Assembly: GCF_013433315.1 (NCBI RefSeq)
Contig: NZ_WXVV01000022.1
Span: forward strand, 60,368-124,367
DNA length: 64,000 bases
Reading direction: 5' to 3'
DNA from: Pseudomonas crudilactis
GTDB taxonomy: Bacteria; Pseudomonadota; Gammaproteobacteria; Pseudomonadales; Pseudomonadaceae
Both the position numbers and the translations under genes were made by a program. The notes below the pieces were generated by a model that made no database searches, was not told the origin of the DNA, and was given only the letters and a program-made list of their open reading frames with translations. Positions 24,244 through 32,775 of the stretch are shown here, piece after piece (positions within the stretch are counted from its first letter, which is position 1; every line of letters starts with the position of its first letter).

Positions 24244-26015
24244 TGGCAGAAGAAACCAAAGCTAAAGCGTCGGTATTGCTTACCGGCATCGATGAACTGT
24301 CGCCAAAGCTCGGGGCGCTGCGAGTCAAGGTCGAGAGCTTCAAGAACAACCTCGAACAGACCGGCCTCGGCAAACTGGACATCAGTGGTCTGTTCAAGGG
24401 CGGCAGCGTGATTACGCCGTTTGTGGATGGCATCAAATCGGCCGCAGCGTTTCAGGGCAAATTGGCCGAAGTGGGCGACGCGGCAAAAGCCGTCGATTTA
24501 CCCGCCACGCCGAAAGTCGCTGCGCAAAACATGAACGTGTTCAGTGCGTCGATGGAAAAGGTTTCCGCAGCCGTGGACGCCGCGCTGGTGCCGGCGGTGG
24601 GGGCGTTGGTGGTCGGGCTGGAACCGATGCTGACCCAGGTCGGCAGCCTGCTCGCCGACAACCCGAAACTGGTCGAAGGCCTGGCGGCGGGGGCAATCGC
24701 TTTCTCCGCCATGCAAACCGCCGTTACCGGCATGACCCAGGTGATGGACGTGATGAGCATGGTGCTCAAGACCAATCCAATCATGCTGATCGCCATGGGT
24801 ATCGCAGTGGCGGCCGGTTTGATTTATGCCAACTGGACGCCGATCAGCGCGTTCTTCAAGGGTATGTGGGAAGGCGTGAAAAACATCGGTGTGAGTGCGA
24901 TGGCGACGTTGCGCTCGATCCTCGATTGGCGACCGCTGGATGCACTGGCGGCGCTGTGGTCACCGGTCGCGGGATTTTTCTCCGGGATCTGGGACAAGGT
25001 CAAAGCGGTCACCGCGCCGGTGATCGACTTCTTCAAATCGGTGTTCTCGTGGACGCCCGCCGGCATGATTCTGGAAAACTGGGCGCCGTTGACCGGTCTG
25101 TTTTCGGCGATCTGGGACTTGCTCAAGGCCTTGAGTGTGCCGGTGATGGCGTTCCTCAAAGGTCTGTTCGACTGGACACCGTTGGGGATGATCATCAACA
25201 ACTGGGGGGCGATCACTGGCTTCTTCGGCTCGATCTGGACGGCGCTGCAACCGGCGGCGCAAGCCATCAAGGACTTCTTCGGCACGTTGTTCGACTATTC
25301 CCCACTGGGGATGATCGTCAACAACTGGGGCAGTATCGTGGCCTTCTTCGAACCGGTCTGGGCCGCATTGCAAGCGTCGGCGCAGCAGATCAAAGGCTTC
25401 TTCCAGAGCCTGTTCGAATGGTCGCCGCTGGAACAGATCGCGATGTACTGGCAACCGATCAGCGAAGTGTTTTCGGCGCTGTGGGGTGTGGTGCAGGCGT
25501 TGGCCGCACCGGTACTCGAGTTTTTGCACAACATGTTCGAATGGACGCCGTTGGGGCAGATCATCAAGAACTGGGGGCCGATCACCGAGTGGTTTGGCGA
25601 GTTGTGGCAAAAACTGCAAACCGTCATTGCGCCGATCAAAGAGCTGTTCGACGGCGGCTTTGCCGGACTGATCGCCAAGGTCACCGGCAAGGTGGAAACG
25701 TTCACCGAAGCGCAACGCCAGACCAATGCCGAAGGCAAAGGAGAGCTGGCGCCGGCGTTCTTCGGGGTGACGCCGCAAGCAGCGGGCAACGGTGCACTGC
25801 AAAGTGGTTCGTTGCCACAGAGTTCTGGCGCGCTGATTCAACAAAGCGCTATCAACAACCGCACACAACTCGAAGGCGGCCTGACCGTGCGCTTCGAAAA
25901 TGCGCCGGCCGGATTGCGCACCGATCAACCGCAAAGCAATCAACCGGGCCTGGCGCTGTCTTCGCGCATTGGCTATCGCTCGTTGTCGGCAGGAGGTTCC
26001 AATGAACTGGCGTGA
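24243..26015 (+). CDS. Tape measure protein of the Mu-like tail with 41-residue repeats
   Basis: 590 residues from ATG 24243; the GTG at 24240 is in frame but overlaps the upstream stop. The N-terminal 200 residues carry the usual helical head and a hydrophobic segment (MLIAMGIAVAAGLIYA). From residue 197 to 473 the protein is built of one partial and six full 41-residue repeats of the type W-x-P-L-x-x-I-x-x-N-W-x-x-I-x-x-F-F. It is shorter than the P2-module tape measure (795), so the Mu-like particle should have a shorter tail. The next gene starts 14 bases before its stop. Confidence 0.9.
   Translation: MAEETKAKASVLLTGIDELSPKLGALRVKVESFKNNLEQTGLGKLDISGLFKGGSVITPFVDGIKSAAAFQGKLAEVGDAAKAVDLPATPKVAAQNMNVFSASMEKVSAAVDAALVPAVGALVVGLEPMLTQVGSLLADNPKLVEGLAAGAIAFSAMQTAVTGMTQVMDVMSMVLKTNPIMLIAMGIAVAAGLIYANWTPISAFFKGMWEGVKNIGVSAMATLRSILDWRPLDALAALWSPVAGFFSGIWDKVKAVTAPVIDFFKSVFSWTPAGMILENWAPLTGLFSAIWDLLKALSVPVMAFLKGLFDWTPLGMIINNWGAITGFFGSIWTALQPAAQAIKDFFGTLFDYSPLGMIVNNWGSIVAFFEPVWAALQASAQQIKGFFQSLFEWSPLEQIAMYWQPISEVFSALWGVVQALAAPVLEFLHNMFEWTPLGQIIKNWGPITEWFGELWQKLQTVIAPIKELFDGGFAGLIAKVTGKVETFTEAQRQTNAEGKGELAPAFFGVTPQAAGNGALQSGSLPQSSGALIQQSAINNRTQLEGGLTVRFENAPAGLRTDQPQSNQPGLALSSRIGYRSLSAGGSNELA
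24831..25661 (+). repeat. Seven-unit, 123-base tandem coding repeat in the tape measure
   Basis: A 31-residue partial unit (24831-24923) and six full units beginning at 24924, 25047, 25170, 25293, 25416 and 25539. Every unit is exactly 41 codons and shares W at position 2, P at 4, NW or W near 11-12, F-F or F near 18-19, W at 23 and F at 41. Confidence 0.9.
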
Positions 26016-27237
26016 CCGTTTGTTGCCGGCATCCTTTCGTGGTGTCGGGTTCTGGATCGATCAGGCGAAAACCCCGGTCGGTCGCAAAGGTCAGTTGCAC
26101 GAGTATCCGCAGCGCGACCTGCCGTATTTCGAAGATCTCGGCCAGCAGGCCAGGATTCATGACGTCACCGCATTCATCATCGGCGCCGATTGCCTGGAGC
26201 AGCGCGACAAGCTGCTCAAGGCACTGGAGGCGGGCAGTGGTGAACTGGTGCATCCGTGGCTGGGGCGACTGCAAGTCAAGGTTGGCGAATGCGACATGAC
26301 CCACACCCGCCAGGACGGTGGGTTGGTGACCTTTACCCTGAAGTTCTATCCAGACCAACCGTTGCCGTTTCCGACCGCTACGGTCAGCACACAGAAAGTG
26401 CTGCTGGCCAAGGCCGATACGCTGTTGGGGTCTGCGGTGGCACGTTTCGAACAGGCGATGACGCTGATCAAGGCCGCGCGGATCGGCATTGCCAATCTGC
26501 GTAACAGCCTGACCGGCGTTTATGAGGTGATCAAAGAACAGCTCAAGCCGCTGATCGAGCAGTACCGGCAGATCACCGAACTGGTCAAGGCAGTGAAGGA
26601 GTTGCCCAAGGAAGTGGCGGCTGAGTTCAAAGGTTTGCTCGGCGATATCAAGGAGCTCAAGGAATTCGCGAAGGAGGGCTACCGTGGCGTGATTGCCGAC
26701 GTTTCCCAACAACTCGAAGCCATCCGCAAGGCTGATGCGCCGAAGATCACCACCGGCAAGGACACCAACGCCGCGGCGCAGGCCATGGCCGATCTGGTGC
26801 AGGACACGATGCTGGTCAAAGTGGCGCAGTGGGTGGCGTCGATGCCAGTGGCGAGCCCCGCCGTGAAGCTGTCGTCGACACCCTCGGTGGCTCATCAGGC
26901 GGATCAACCGGTGACCCGTCAGGAAGTACCGGTGACCGACGAAATGAAAGCGCTGCAGAAAGCTGTCGGGGTGGCCATTGATCCGATGCTGGACAAGGCC
27001 GATCCCAAACACCACCAGGCAATCAACGATGTCAAGGAAGCGCTGCTGGCCCATCTCAAGGCAGTGGCGTCATCCGGTGTGCGACAGGTCACCAAATCGT
27101 TCCAGGAAAGCCTGCCGGCGCTGGTTGTGGCCTACAAGCAATTTGCCGATGCGACACGGGTGACTCAAGTGACTCAGAGCAACGCGATGAACCATCCAGG
27201 CTTTTCACCCAACGACGTGAAAGTGTCCAGGGAGTGA
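26002..27237 (+). CDS. DNA-circularisation N-domain tail protein, Mu gpN-like
   Basis: 411 residues from ATG 26002 (AGGAGG site). The first 100 residues (RDRLLPASFRGVGFWIDQA, then VHPWLGRLQVKVGECDM-like HPWLGRLQVK) are the so-called DNA circularisation N-terminal domain, found in Mu gpN, a baseplate/hub protein; the name is historical and no DNA role is implied. The remainder is helical. It overlaps the tape measure end by 14 bases and precedes the gpP-like gene by three bases. Confidence 0.87.
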   Translation: MNWRDRLLPASFRGVGFWIDQAKTPVGRKGQLHEYPQRDLPYFEDLGQQARIHDVTAFIIGADCLEQRDKLLKALEAGSGELVHPWLGRLQVKVGECDMTHTRQDGGLVTFTLKFYPDQPLPFPTATVSTQKVLLAKADTLLGSAVARFEQAMTLIKAARIGIANLRNSLTGVYEVIKEQLKPLIEQYRQITELVKAVKELPKEVAAEFKGLLGDIKELKEFAKEGYRGVIADVSQQLEAIRKADAPKITTGKDTNAAAQAMADLVQDTMLVKVAQWVASMPVASPAVKLSSTPSVAHQADQPVTRQEVPVTDEMKALQKAVGVAIDPMLDKADPKHHQAINDVKEALLAHLKAVASSGVRQVTKSFQESLPALVVAYKQFADATRVTQVTQSNAMNHPGFSPNDVKVSRE

Positions 27238-27240
27238 ACC

Positions 27241-28284
27241 ATGAGTGAGATGGATAACCGCGTCACGTTGACCGTCAACAACATGGAATACGGCGGCTGG
27301 AAAAGCGTGGAGATCACGGCCGATCTGGAGCGCCAGTTCCGCACTTTCAAACTTGACATCACCTGGCAGTGGCCGGGGCAGACGGTGGACCAGCGGATCA
27401 AGCCGGGTGACCCCTGCGAAGTGAAAATCGGCCAGGACCTGGTGCTCACCGGCTATGTGTTCAAGGCGCCGATCAGCTATGACGGACGCCAGATCAGCCT
27501 GAGCATCGAGGGCAGTTCCAAGACCCAGGATCTGGTCGATTGCGCCGCCAGAAACCAGCCGAACCAGTGGCAGGAGCAACCGTTGCTGAGCATCGTGCAG
27601 GCACTGGCGATGGAGTACGGGCTGATGGTGGTCAATGAAATTCCCGAGACTGCACGGCTGACCAAGCACACGATCGTGCCGGGTGAAACCGTGTTCCAGT
27701 CGATCGACCGTTTGCTCTCGTTGCTGCGGGTGTTCTCCACCGATGACGAGCAGGGCCGGCTGGTGCTGGCCAAACCCGGCAGCGGTGGTCGGGCCAGCGA
27801 TGCGCTGGAACTGGGCAAGAATATCCTGTCGGCCAACGCCCCCATGGATCAGAGTCAGGTGTTCTCCGAATACCGGGTGATCGGCCAGCAGAAAGGTTCG
27901 GACAAGAAGAGCGGGGCGGCAGTCAGCGAGGTTGAATCCAGCGCGACCGATCTGAGCTTCAAACGTCGACGCACCACTATCATCAACGAGGGCACCGCGC
28001 TGACATTCGAACTGGCCCAGCAACGCGCCCAGTGGGAGTGCGCCACCCGTATGGGGCGGGCGCAGACCACCACGTATCGGGTGCAGGGCTGGCGCCAGGC
28101 CAACGGTGATCTTTGGCGGCACAACACGCTGGTCAAAGTCACGGATCCGGTGCTTGGGTTCGATGGCGACATGCTGATCTCCAAGGTCACTTATTCGCTG
28201 TCGGCACAAGGCTCGGTGACCACGCTGCAAGTGGCGCCGCCGCATACCTTCGATCCTGATCCAACACCCCCGAAAAAAACCTGA
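27241..28284 (+). CDS. Baseplate hub protein, Mu gpP-like
   Basis: 347 residues. NRVTLTVNNMEYGGWKSVEI at the start, SYDGRQISLSIEGSSKTQDLVDC in the middle and TYRVQGWRQANGDLWRHNTLV near the end are typical of the gpP 44-kDa-like baseplate protein, the Mu counterpart of P2 gpD and T4 gp27. It should form the ring between tube and spike. A REPIN separates it from the spike gene. Confidence 0.9.
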   Translation: MSEMDNRVTLTVNNMEYGGWKSVEITADLERQFRTFKLDITWQWPGQTVDQRIKPGDPCEVKIGQDLVLTGYVFKAPISYDGRQISLSIEGSSKTQDLVDCAARNQPNQWQEQPLLSIVQALAMEYGLMVVNEIPETARLTKHTIVPGETVFQSIDRLLSLLRVFSTDDEQGRLVLAKPGSGGRASDALELGKNILSANAPMDQSQVFSEYRVIGQQKGSDKKSGAAVSEVESSATDLSFKRRRTTIINEGTALTFELAQQRAQWECATRMGRAQTTTYRVQGWRQANGDLWRHNTLVKVTDPVLGFDGDMLISKVTYSLSAQGSVTTLQVAPPHTFDPDPTPPKKT

Positions 28285-28300
28285 GCCTGACTCCGAACCC

Positions 28301-28391
28301 TGTGGGAGCGAGCCTGCTCGCGAAAGCGCTGGCAGCTTCAACATCACATTGCCTGACCCAGCGCATTCGCGAGCAGGCTCGCTCCCACAGT
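28301..28391. repeat. REPIN (GTGGGAGCGAG type) inside the Mu-like module
   Basis: TGTGGGAGCGAGCCTGCTCG at the left and CGCGAGCAGGCTCGCTCCCA at the right form an inverted pair. It lies between the gpP-like hub and gp45-like spike genes. Confidence 0.93.
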
Positions 28392-28425
28392 GGATCGCGT
28401 GATGCCTACCTCTTGAGGACAATTC

Positions 28426-28935
28426 ATGAGCCTACTGACACGCCTGCTGGCGCGCGGCACTGTCGTGCTCGCCAATTCGGCATCCAAGCTGCAATCGCTG
28501 CAAATGCGCCTCACCGCCGGCGAAGTGAATGACGACATGGAGCACTTCGAACCTTACGGCTTCACCAGCCATCCGCTGGCCGGTGCCGAAGGTGTCGTCA
28601 CCTTCATCGGTGGCGACCGTTCCCACGCCATCGCCCTGGTCATTGCCGATCGCCGTTATCGCCTGCAATCGCTCGCTTCGGGTGAAGTGGCAATCTACAC
28701 CGACGAGGGCGACAAGATTCACTTCAAGCGCGGGCGGATCATCGACATCGAAACCGCCACGCTGAACATCCGCGCCAGCAGCGCGGTGAACTTCGATACG
28801 CCGGTGATCAACCAGACCGGCAAGATCGTTTCCACCGGCGATCAACTCGCCGGTGGCATCAGCCAGATCAAACACGTGCATGTCGGCGTACAAGCCGGCA
28901 GCGGCCAGACCGGCGCGCCGGCAGGAGGCAAGTGA
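28426..28935 (+). CDS. Baseplate spike, Mu gp45-like
   Basis: 169 residues. An N-terminal helix (SLLTRLLARGTVVLANSAS) leads into an OB-fold (PLAGAEGVVTFIGGDRSHAI then IADRRYRLQSLASGEVAIY) and a beta-helical tip. The tip ends in KHVHVGVQ, an H-x-H motif of the kind that binds iron in Mu gp45 and P2 gpV tips. TTGAGGACAATTC precedes the ATG. Its stop overlaps the next ATG by one base. Confidence 0.9.
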   Translation: MSLLTRLLARGTVVLANSASKLQSLQMRLTAGEVNDDMEHFEPYGFTSHPLAGAEGVVTFIGGDRSHAIALVIADRRYRLQSLASGEVAIYTDEGDKIHFKRGRIIDIETATLNIRASSAVNFDTPVINQTGKIVSTGDQLAGGISQIKHVHVGVQAGSGQTGAPAGGK

Positions 28936-29333
28936 TGCTGATCAGCCCGAATCTCCACGCTGCACTGACCCGCTCCGTACTGATCAGCCTGTTCACCTGG
29001 CGCCGCGCCGCCGATGACGACGCCCTCGACGACGACGAACGTTTCGGCTGGTGGGGCGACACGTTTCCCACCGTTGCCGACGACCGCATCGGCTCGCGGC
29101 TATGGCTGCTGCGCCGGGTGAAACTGACCCGACAAACGCAGATGGACGCCGAGTTCTACGCCCGTGAAGCCTTGCAGTGGCTGATCGACGACGGCCACTG
29201 CAGCGCCATCGACATCATCAGCGAACGCCTCGACGCCCAGCGCTTGAACCTGCGCACGGTCCTGACCCTGGCTGACGGCGAACGCCTGGACATCAACCCC
29301 GATAACAGTTGGCAGGTGATCTATGCCGTTTGA
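28935..29333 (+). CDS. Baseplate protein, Mu gp46-like (GP46)
   Basis: 132 residues from ATG 28935, which overlaps the preceding TGA by one base and has AGGAGGCA upstream; the GTG at 28932 is a less likely start. The pattern RFGWWGDTFPTVADDRIGSR, then LWLLRRVKLTRQTQMDAEFY and ALQWLIDDGHCSAID, is clear for Mu gp46, the wedge protein equivalent to P2 gpW. Confidence 0.92.
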   Translation: MLISPNLHAALTRSVLISLFTWRRAADDDALDDDERFGWWGDTFPTVADDRIGSRLWLLRRVKLTRQTQMDAEFYAREALQWLIDDGHCSAIDIISERLDAQRLNLRTVLTLADGERLDINPDNSWQVIYAV

Positions 29334-30366
29334 AACCCCTTCGCTGCCGGTGCTGATCAAGCGCACCCAAAGCGACCTGGCCGGCGATTCGCTGCGCCAG
29401 TCCGATGCGCAAGTGCTGGCCCGTACCCTCGGTGGCGCGGCTTATGGTCTGTACGGTTATCTCGACTGGATTGCCGAACAGATTCTGCCGGACAAGGCCG
29501 ACGAGTCGACCCTGGAGCGCATTGCCGCTCTGCGTCTGAACCAGCCGCGCAAACCCGCGCAAGTGGCTACCGGCACGGTGAGTTTTACCGCCACTGCCGG
29601 CGCGGTGCTCGACGCCGATACGCTGCTGCAAACCAATGACGGCCGCACCTACAAGGTCACCGCCGCACGCACCACGGCCAATGGCAGCAACACCACCACG
29701 ATCGCCGCGCTGGATGCCGGCAGCCTCGGCAATGCCGACGCCGGGCTGGCGCTGACACCGGTGCAGCCGATTGCCGGTGTGGTCGGCACCAGTTTTGTCG
29801 TGCTGGCGCCGGGACTCAGCGGCGGCGTGGCGCGGGAAAGTCTGGAGTCGCTGCGTTCGCGGGTGATCCGTTCCTACCGCGTGATTCCCCATGGCGGCTC
29901 GGCCAGTGACTACGAAACCTGGGCGCTGGAAGTGCCGGGTGTGACCCGCGCCTGGTGCCGTGGTGGCTTGCTCGGCCCTGGCACCGTCGGCGTGTACATC
30001 ATGCGTGACGACGATCCGCAACCGGTGCCGAACGATGAACAACTGGCCGAGGTTCAGGCATATATCGAACCCTTGCGTCCGGTGACGGCTGAAGTGCATG
30101 TGCTTCCGCCGATTCAGGTGCCGGTGACTTATCGCCTGAAGTTGACCCCCGACACCAGCGCTGTACGCGCAGCCGTCGAAACCCAACTGCGCGATCTGCA
30201 CAACCGCGAGGCCGACCTCGGCGAGGATCTGCTGATCAGCCATATTCGCGAAGCGATCAGCAGCGCCGCCGGTGAAACCGACCACGTGCTGACAGCGCCC
30301 GTGGCCAACGTCACGGCCAACGACAGCGAACTGCTGACCTTCGGAGGTTGTGTATGGGGGGCATAA
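29323..30366 (+). CDS. Baseplate J-like protein, Mu gp47
   Basis: 347 residues. LPVLIKRTQSDLAGDSLRQSD opens the protein as in Mu gp47; GGVARESLESLRSRVIRSYR and GSASDYETWALEVPGVTRAW are the baseplate J signature, and a C-terminal EADLGEDLLISHIREAIS follows. It is the wedge protein that pairs with gp48. It overlaps gp46 by 11 bases and gp48 by 13, consistent with coupled translation. Confidence 0.93.
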   Translation: MPFETPSLPVLIKRTQSDLAGDSLRQSDAQVLARTLGGAAYGLYGYLDWIAEQILPDKADESTLERIAALRLNQPRKPAQVATGTVSFTATAGAVLDADTLLQTNDGRTYKVTAARTTANGSNTTTIAALDAGSLGNADAGLALTPVQPIAGVVGTSFVVLAPGLSGGVARESLESLRSRVIRSYRVIPHGGSASDYETWALEVPGVTRAWCRGGLLGPGTVGVYIMRDDDPQPVPNDEQLAEVQAYIEPLRPVTAEVHVLPPIQVPVTYRLKLTPDTSAVRAAVETQLRDLHNREADLGEDLLISHIREAISSAAGETDHVLTAPVANVTANDSELLTFGGCVWGA

Positions 30367-30953
30367 GAACCGCCGCGCAATATCAGGCGCAACTGCGCGC
30401 CTTGCTGCCCAGTGGCCCGGCGTGGGACCCGGAGCGCGTGCCGGAGCTTGAGGAAGTGCTGCAAGGCGTTGCCGTCGAACTGGCGCGCCTCGATGCGCGT
30501 GCTGCCGACCTGCTCAACGAAATGGACCCGGCCGGGGTCAGCGAACTGGTGCCGGACTGGGAAAGGGTGATGAACCTGCCCGACCCGTGCCTGGGCGCCA
30601 CGCCACTGTTCGACGACCGTCGCCTCGCCGTACGCCGACGCTTGCTCGCGGTCGGCAGTCAGGCCGTCGGTTACTACCTCGAAATCGCCAAAAGCCAGGG
30701 CTATCCCAACGCCACGATCACCGAACTTGAAGCCCCGCGCATGGGCCGTTCGCGTTTCGGCTCGGCGCACTGGGGCACGTGGGAAGCGCAGTTCATGTGG
30801 ACGCTCAACACCGGCGGCCGTTTGTTGCTGGGTCGGCGTTTCGGCGCGAGCTACTGGGGCGAGCGCTTCGGCGTCAATCCGGGCTCGGCGCTGGAATGCC
30901 TGATTCACCGCAGCGCACCGGCGCATACCAAGGTGCACATCAATTATGACTAG
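30354..30953 (+). CDS. Tail protein, Mu gp48/YmfQ-like (DUF2313)
   Basis: 199 residues from ATG 30354 (CGGAGG site). QYQAQLRALLPSGPAWDPE, then LLNEMDPAGVSELVPDWERVM and the C-terminal FRAGSRCGDRL-like counterpart (here RRFGASYWGERFGVN), are DUF2313 features. It is the counterpart of P2 gpI and links baseplate and fibres. The first of five fibre genes starts 13 bases after its stop. Confidence 0.92.
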   Translation: MGGIRTAAQYQAQLRALLPSGPAWDPERVPELEEVLQGVAVELARLDARAADLLNEMDPAGVSELVPDWERVMNLPDPCLGATPLFDDRRLAVRRRLLAVGSQAVGYYLEIAKSQGYPNATITELEAPRMGRSRFGSAHWGTWEAQFMWTLNTGGRLLLGRRFGASYWGERFGVNPGSALECLIHRSAPAHTKVHINYD

Positions 30954-30966
30954 GGAGGAATAAGCC

Positions 30967-32124
30967 ATGGATTATCCGAACAGTGTGCCCAGCGCCGGCT
31001 TGGTGAATGGGAAGTTTGTCGATGAGAACCCAATGACCGGAACCCCGGGATCGCTGATTCCGGCGGATTGGGGGAATGGGGTTACGCAGGAAATTCTCAG
31101 TGTGATCAATGCGGCGGGTCTGACGCCGGACGAGAAAAAATACGATCAGTTGCTGCAAGCGATTCAGTCGGTGACGGCCAAGGGCTGGAATCAGGATCTG
31201 GCGTTGCCGCTGGTGGCATTGCCGCTGCCGACGGTGGCCACCGCCGATGGTCGGTTGACGGTCAGCCCGGCTGCGGCATCCACCAGTGGTGGCAGGGTTT
31301 CGATTGCGGCAGGCACTTATATCAGCCTCGGTCAGGAAGTCGTGAATGGTCAGTTGGGTCGTTCGCGCACCTTTGTGACGTCGGCCTGGAGCAGTGTGGA
31401 TCTGTTGCCCAGCAGCCATTACTTTTTACGCGCTCAGGTCTCTGGCGGTGCGCTGACGTTCTACGTGCAGCGTGGCAACATCCATGACGTGACGCCCGAG
31501 TCGTTGAAAGGAACGGTAAACGGTGCCGCCGGTGGCGGCTTCCAGTCGACGGCACTGGACATGTGTCTGGCCTGGATCGTGACCGGCGCACCGGGCTCGG
31601 TGCCCACGGTTCGAACCATCTACAACCGTGCTCGTTTTACCTGGACTCAGACGGTCAACGGAACGGGCGCAATTTTCCTGCCTCTGGATCCCCATGCTCG
31701 TTCTGCACGATTGGTTGCCGGCAACCCGACACCGTCTTCGACGGCGGTGACGTCGGTCGCGTTTCCATCAACCGGCTGGGCGGGAGGCAACTATTGCTTC
31801 CTGTCGCCCATGATCGCTGGTAGCTCCAATAATGCTGGTGGCTGGAACCCCGCAACGGTTTCCCCGTGTGTGTTGTTTACCAACAACATCGTCAACGACG
31901 TGACGGTTTCAACGCTGGCCGCCAGTTTCGACCATGCCAATCTGCGCTCGCTGTGGCAGTGCTATCAGGCAGAGCACAACCTTGGCCAGTCGAACGCCGA
32001 GAGTGATGAACTGCTACTGAGCATGGGCATCAAGAGCCATCCGGTCACTGATTACAGTGTCGGTATCGCGGTCAATTTCGCCGATGCCGTCAACGTCCAA
32101 TTGTCCTGGGAGCTTATTCGATGA
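30967..32124 (+). CDS. Tail fibre 1 of the five-cassette array
   Basis: 385 residues with GGGAGGAATAAGCC before the ATG. Residues 1-65 are the attachment module shared by all five fibres (MDYPNSVPSAGLVNGKFVDE, then GSLIPADWGNGVTQEIL). The rest is unique: a Ser/Gly/Thr-rich beta body that ends in LSWELIR, without collar domain or glycine-rich tip. It is the first fibre behind the baseplate genes and the most likely ancestral fibre of the Mu-like particle. Its stop overlaps the following chaperone gene (ATGA). Confidence 0.85.
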   Translation: MDYPNSVPSAGLVNGKFVDENPMTGTPGSLIPADWGNGVTQEILSVINAAGLTPDEKKYDQLLQAIQSVTAKGWNQDLALPLVALPLPTVATADGRLTVSPAAASTSGGRVSIAAGTYISLGQEVVNGQLGRSRTFVTSAWSSVDLLPSSHYFLRAQVSGGALTFYVQRGNIHDVTPESLKGTVNGAAGGGFQSTALDMCLAWIVTGAPGSVPTVRTIYNRARFTWTQTVNGTGAIFLPLDPHARSARLVAGNPTPSSTAVTSVAFPSTGWAGGNYCFLSPMIAGSSNNAGGWNPATVSPCVLFTNNIVNDVTVSTLAASFDHANLRSLWQCYQAEHNLGQSNAESDELLLSMGIKSHPVTDYSVGIAVNFADAVNVQLSWELIR

Positions 32125-32636
32125 TCGTTATTCAGGAGCTTCATCAGTTCGACGGCGAAATGCGCCTTCCTCAACCCTCTGCCGCCCATGACTGGGACGG
32201 TCAGGCATGGGTTCTGAACGCTGACAAACAGACTGAATTGAATGCGCAGGAAGTTGAACAGATTTGCGTCAAAGTCGACGCCGCTGCCGACAGCACTCGC
32301 ATCGCATTGGCTGGCGACCCGCTCAAAGCCATGGAATACGCCCAGGCCGCCGCCGACGCACAGGCCTATCAGGACGCCGGTTACCCAAAAAAGGAAGTGC
32401 CACTGTCGGTCGCTGCGTGGGTCGCCAAAGGGCGCAGCGCCAAACAGGCAGCCGAGCAGATTCTGAGCAAGGCCGATCAACTGACCGACCATCTGCTGGC
32501 GCTGCGTACGCTGCGGCTGAAGGCCAAAGCGCAAATTCGCGCACAGGCTGCCAAGGGCAACATGGATCTGGCGCGCAGCGCTGGTGACGAAGCGTTGGTT
32601 GCCATTCGCGAATTGGCCAGCGGCCTTTCCAGCTAA
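32121..32636 (+). CDS. Chaperone-like partner of fibre 1
   Basis: 171 residues. The N-terminus (IVIQELHQFDGEMRLPQPSA) is followed by a highly helical, Ala/Lys-rich C-terminal half (AMEYAQAAADAQAYQDAGYP then KADQLTDHLLALRTLRLKAK). Unlike the partners of fibres 2-4 it lacks the TWPV-x-P or DWPxSxxFP endings, so it belongs to another chaperone type. A fibre assembly role is inferred from its position and ATGA overlap with fibre 1. A terminator follows. Confidence 0.6.
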   Translation: MIVIQELHQFDGEMRLPQPSAAHDWDGQAWVLNADKQTELNAQEVEQICVKVDAAADSTRIALAGDPLKAMEYAQAAADAQAYQDAGYPKKEVPLSVAAWVAKGRSAKQAAEQILSKADQLTDHLLALRTLRLKAKAQIRAQAAKGNMDLARSAGDEALVAIRELASGLSS

Positions 32637-32664
32637 GCCGAAAAGCCTTCGTTCAGCGTCACCC

Positions 32665-32690
32665 AGGCCCACTTCGTTGTGGGCTTTTTA
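32665..32690 (+). terminator. Intrinsic terminator after fibre cassette 1
   Basis: AGGCCCAC and GTGGGCTT arms around TTCGTT, then TTTATTTT. It separates cassette 1 from cassettes 2-5 and could make fibre 1 the most abundant. Confidence 0.75.
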
Positions 32691-32775
32691 TTTTCAGAAA
32701 ACGGACCGTGTACAGGCACGCAGAAGACGCTGTGTCGACGCCGGTCATTTGTCATTTCAAAGGAACGAACAATCT

